DNA from: DAOUBP01 sp034432655
GTDB lineage: Bacteria > Chloroflexota > Anaerolineae > CG2-30-64-16
Length of the DNA: 8,462 nt
NCBI GenBank assembly: GCA_034432655.1
Contig: DAOUBP010000057.1
Location: 1-8,462 of the forward strand
Direction: 5' to 3'
Both the position numbers and the translations under genes were made by a program. Each line of letters begins with the position of its first letter. Position 1 is the stretch's first letter. The notes under the pieces were generated by a model. It worked only from the letters and a program-made list of their open reading frames with translations. It was not told where the DNA came from and ran no database searches. This document shows positions 6,445 to 8,462 of the stretch, piece by piece.

Positions 6445-6712
6445 TCAACGGACACCGCGGCATCATCCCCAAACCGCGTCGCGTGTTTTCAGCGGCGAGG
6501 CGGTGATCATCACCCCGGCCGAGAACATGGTGCGCATGCTGAACCCGGTCGGCTCCCGCATCTGGGAGCTGGCGGACGGCACGCGCACAGTGGAAGAGAT
6601 CGCGCAGGCATTGACAGAGGAGTTTGCGGTAGGCCTGGATGAAGCCCGCGCCCACACCACGGCCTTCGTGGACGAACTGGCTGCCAGGGGTTTGTTGACG
6701 TTTGCCATTTGA
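6431..6712 (+). CDS. PqqD-like RRE peptide chaperone
   Basis: A 93-aa protein of the PqqD family, whose fold (the RiPP recognition element) binds the leader of a precursor peptide and delivers it to the modifying enzyme. After a hydrophilic N-terminus (1-15), residues 16-38 (from TASRVFSGEAVIITP) form the expected beta-strands. NPVGSRIWELADGTRTVEEI (38-57) is the conserved turn and helix of the family. EEFAVGLDEARAHTTAFVDE (63-82), followed by LAARGLL, matches the C-terminal helix bundle. Length and motif order are normal for a stand-alone PqqD. The ATG has AGGAG (6420-6424) 6 nt upstream, inside the end of the methyltransferase gene. The 14-nt overlap suggests translational coupling. The radical SAM gene follows 18 nt after the stop, the usual PqqD-PqqE-like pairing. 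Family call is firm; the partner peptide is inferred to be the product at 8184-8375. Confidence 0.92.
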   Translation: MSELDQRTPRHHPQTASRVFSGEAVIITPAENMVRMLNPVGSRIWELADGTRTVEEIAQALTEEFAVGLDEARAHTTAFVDELAARGLLTFAI

Positions 6713-6730
6713 TCCCAGGGCGGTAGAACC

Positions 6731-7942
6731 ATGGCCGTCATCCCGACCAACACCCCTGCTGAAGCCCTCGACCGCGGCTTCCCGGCTTGCGGCTGGGACG
6801 ATGCGAGCGCCGATCCTTACGACGCGCTGCTGTCTCGCCTCAAACGCGAGCACGTACCGTTCACCGTGCTGTGGGAGCTCACTCACAAGTGCAACCTCCA
6901 CTGCGTGATGTGCTACAACGTGTCGCAGCCGGAGCCCGAACTGACGACCGGGGAGTGTTTCGACATCCTGGCGCAGCTGGCCGCGGCGGGCACGTTGCGG
7001 CTGACCCTCACCGGCGGGGAGATCCTGACCCGGCGCGACTTCTTCGCCATCGCCGAACGTGCCCGGGCGTTGGGCTTCGCGCTGGACCTGAAGACCAACG
7101 GCACCCTGATCACGCCGGAGGTGGCCGACCGGATCGCCGGCCTGGCGCCGGTCCAGGTGGACATCAGCCTGCTGGGCGCCACGCCGGAGACCAGTGACGC
7201 CGTCATGGGAGGCAAGAATACCCTGGAGCGCATCCTGCGCGGGGTAAAATTGTTGCAGGAGCGCGGGGTGCGCGTCAAACTGAATTCACTATTGGTTGAT
7301 CTTAACATCGCCGAACGTCAACAAATGCTTGACATGGCGCTACAACTCGGTGTATACTATGAGCAGGTTTTCAAGGTCTCCCCGGCCGATGATGGGGGTA
7401 ACGGCGCTGCCGGGCATCAGCTCTCGCGGGAGCAGATGACGGCTGTATTGGTGGCCGACCGCACCCCGTTTACACCACGAACTCCCGGCAACGACGCCCG
7501 GACGTGCAGCGTCGGGCTTGCATCCTGCCTGATCAGCCCGTACGGGGTAGTTTACCCCTGCATCGAGCTGCGAATCCCGGCCGGAAACCTGCGGCAGCAG
7601 CGTTTTGCCCAGATCTGGACGGAGGCGCCGATCTTCCAGCAGTTGCGAGCACGGCATACCTGGGGCAACCTGCCCGAATGCCGGACCTGTCCCATCAGCG
7701 CCTATTGTGAAGGCCGGTGTGCAGGGCTGGCCTGGAAAGAAAGTAGAGATCCATACGCCGGCCACCTGTTGGCATGCCAGCACGCGCAGGCACGTTATGC
7801 GCAACAGCACCCCGGGGCTGAGATCCCGGAGACGCCGGTGCAGGCGCGAATTCGTGGGGAGACAGCGAGAGGAGAGGCCCGGGGCGGGCAGCCCATCCCG
7901 CTGGTGGAACTGCCTGGCCCGTCGGGCGGCTGTGAGCGGTAA
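6731..7942 (+). CDS. Radical SAM/SPASM peptide-modifying enzyme
   Basis: A 403-aa radical SAM enzyme of the PqqE/anSME-like SPASM group. The SAM-binding [4Fe-4S] motif CNLHCVMC gives C54, C58 and C61. GGE lies at 95-97 (TLTGGEILTR). The C-terminal SPASM domain fits the consensus CX9-15GX4C-CX2CX5CX3C-C: C259 to G272 and C277, then C317, C320, C326, C330 and C349, enough for two auxiliary Fe-S clusters; C266 is extra. About 50 residues after C349 form a polar, Arg/Gly/Pro-rich tail with no recognised domain. Family members use a 5'-deoxyadenosyl radical to make thioether or C-C bonds, or to oxidise side chains of RiPP precursors. The start ATG at 6731 follows a moderate ribosome site (AGGGCGGT). 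Position after a PqqD gene and before a peptide gene supports RiPP maturation. A promoter-like element lies inside the gene at 7329-7358. The reaction type cannot be read from sequence alone. Confidence 0.95.
   Translation: MAVIPTNTPAEALDRGFPACGWDDASADPYDALLSRLKREHVPFTVLWELTHKCNLHCVMCYNVSQPEPELTTGECFDILAQLAAAGTLRLTLTGGEILTRRDFFAIAERARALGFALDLKTNGTLITPEVADRIAGLAPVQVDISLLGATPETSDAVMGGKNTLERILRGVKLLQERGVRVKLNSLLVDLNIAERQQMLDMALQLGVYYEQVFKVSPADDGGNGAAGHQLSREQMTAVLVADRTPFTPRTPGNDARTCSVGLASCLISPYGVVYPCIELRIPAGNLRQQRFAQIWTEAPIFQQLRARHTWGNLPECRTCPISAYCEGRCAGLAWKESRDPYAGHLLACQHAQARYAQQHPGAEIPETPVQARIRGETARGEARGGQPIPLVELPGPSGGCER
7329..7358 (+). promoter_or_regulatory. Promoter-like element inside the radical SAM gene
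   Basis: TTGACA (7329-7334) and TATACT (7353-7358) are separated by 18 nt. These are the same two hexamers as in the operon promoter at 5393-5420. The element sits in a locally AT-richer patch of the gene. It could give extra transcription of the peptide gene, about 820 nt downstream. Both hexamers also encode unremarkable amino acids, so chance remains possible. Confidence 0.35.
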
Positions 7943-8183
7943 CGCGCACTGTAATATCAGCAGCCGCTCCGTGTGGAACCGTAGAGACGGCATGGAGCAT
8001 CCTCAGATGCGAAACAGCCGTCCGAACGGGCAAAGCCTTCCGCATCTGGGGATGCGGATTCCGCTCCGGGTGGAACTGCAGACGAGCCGTGTAGCAATGG
8101 TCAACCGTCGGCGGTCGGCATCGTCAGGGCAAGAATGAGGCCGAGTAGATGCGGCAAACTTTCATAGCTATCAGGAGGAGCCC
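7943..8183 (+). other. Structured spacer between radical SAM and peptide genes
   Basis: 241 nt with no convincing gene. An imperfect direct repeat (17/20 matches, both copies starting CCGCTCCG and continuing GTGGAAC) lies at 7964-7983 and 8061-8080. Between the copies are two related hairpins: GCATC-CTCA-GATGC (7997-8010) and CCGCATC-TGGG-GATGCGG (8040-8057). Neither is followed by a T-run, so full termination is unlikely. A partial block, RNA processing site or interspersed repeat would all fit. Processing or attenuation here could set the peptide-to-enzyme ratio. The last bases hold the AGGAGG ribosome site of the peptide gene. Confidence 0.5.
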
Positions 8184-8375
8184 ATGACCACTGATTCGGA
8201 TTCTCGAGCCATGCAGGTGAAGCGGACTGAACGCAAACCCTGGCAACCACCCACCATCGTGCTGGAGCGCCCTCTGGAGGTCTCGGCACAGGGCGGCCCG
8301 CCTCAGCCCGGCTACGGCCCTCAAGGCTTCCTGGGTCCGCTGGGCACGTCGGGCGGCAAAGGTACGTGCAAGTGA
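8184..8375 (+). CDS. Putative RiPP precursor peptide, Gly/Pro-rich core
   Basis: A 63-aa peptide and the likely substrate of the three upstream enzymes. The ATG at 8184 is preceded by a near-perfect AGGAGG (8173-8178) 5 nt away, the best ribosome site in the window, as expected for an abundant substrate. Residues 1-17 are charged and hydrophilic. Residues 18-33 (KPWQPPTIVLERPLEV) form a probable leader recognition segment of the type bound by RRE domains, with an aromatic-Pro start, a hydrophobic strand and acidic residues. After S34-A35-Q36-G37-G38 the composition changes sharply. The remaining ~25 residues are Gly/Pro-rich, with one Tyr (Y44), one Phe (F49), two Lys (K59, K63) and one Cys (C62), and no Arg. 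From G45 on, Gly recurs every third residue for six triplets. Cleavage after A35 or G38 is possible; neither is certain. It does not match a precursor family I can name. It could be one of several precursors if the locus continues past the window. Confidence 0.78.
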   Translation: MTTDSDSRAMQVKRTERKPWQPPTIVLERPLEVSAQGGPPQPGYGPQGFLGPLGTSGGKGTCK

Positions 8376-8462
8376 TGCGTTCGCCAGCGGCTGAGGCCGA
8401 CTAACACATTTGAGCAAATCGAGTCTAGTGGCCTGATGGGCCACAGCACGGCGGGCGCGCCG
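8376..8462. other. Sequence after the peptide gene, with a hairpin
   Basis: GTGGCC (8428-8433) and GGCCAC (8439-8444) make a perfect 6-bp stem with a 5-nt loop, about 52 nt after the stop codon. A GC-rich run rather than T follows, so it is not a clear terminator. The short ATG frame starting at 8436 lacks a ribosome site and runs off the window; I do not call it a gene. Whether the cluster continues (protease, exporter, more precursors) cannot be seen. Confidence 0.4.

Noticed and set aside
8040..8057. Intrinsic terminator after the radical SAM gene
   Set aside because: The stem is good but no T-run follows (ATTCCGC), so it would not release the transcript on its own.
7992..8138. Short plus-strand frame that could be a second precursor peptide
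   Set aside because: No ribosome site, no leader/core pattern, and it reads straight through the two hairpins and the direct repeat.
8280..8300. Classical double-glycine leader cleaved by a PCAT transporter
   Set aside because: GG is present at 37-38, but the usual hydrophobic residues at -4, -7 and -12 and Glu at -8 are out of register, and no transporter is visible. Cleavage site left open.
8124..8444. 106-aa minus-strand frame over the peptide gene
   Set aside because: Starts with GTG inside a hairpin, has no ribosome site and is antisense to the better supported peptide gene.

Overview
The window is high-GC bacterial chromosome with two unrelated halves that diverge from a 339-nt intergenic region at about 5113-5451. 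The minus-strand half is housekeeping: a Lon-family ATP-dependent protease, gatB, and a small DUF1992 protein. The plus-strand half is a compact cluster that looks like a RiPP (ribosomally made, post-translationally modified peptide) pathway. I favour a Chloroflexota-type host. The reasons are the high GC, an AAA_32-type Lon, several families of GC-rich palindromes between genes, and a leader peptide of a general type I associate with that phylum. This is inference; no rRNA or lineage marker lies in the window.

Minus strand, in transcription order. The lon-like gene (2536-5112) has a probable promoter at 5212-5240 and an AGGAG ribosome site that fixes its start. It is followed by about 220 nt of palindromic repeats and then a strong intrinsic terminator (stem 2280-2312, T-rich tail). 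gatB (560-2077) has its own near-consensus promoter (2173-2201). The DUF1992 gene (152-490) lies 69 nt downstream of gatB and is probably cotranscribed. The left edge (1-151) is non-coding and full of hairpins.

Plus strand. A near-consensus promoter (TTGACA-N16-TATACT, 5393-5420) drives a PRMT-like methyltransferase with a TTG start (5452-6444). Its end overlaps a PqqD-like RRE protein (6431-6712) by 14 nt. A radical SAM/SPASM enzyme follows after 18 nt (6731-7942). After 241 nt of repeat-bearing, hairpin-forming DNA comes a 63-aa peptide gene with a very strong ribosome site (8184-8375). That peptide has a hydrophilic leader with a KPWxPPxIxxExPLE-type segment and a Gly/Pro-rich tail ending in a single Cys.

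Proposed joint function (inference): the RRE protein binds the leader and presents the peptide to the radical SAM enzyme, which installs a crosslink or other carbon-centred change. The methyltransferase adds a methyl group. No protease, transporter or immunity gene is visible before the window ends. The unusual points are a tail with six consecutive Gly-X-Y triplets, a PRMT-fold enzyme that lacks the usual arginine-binding glutamates and THW motif, a core without arginine, and a consensus-like promoter buried inside the radical SAM gene.
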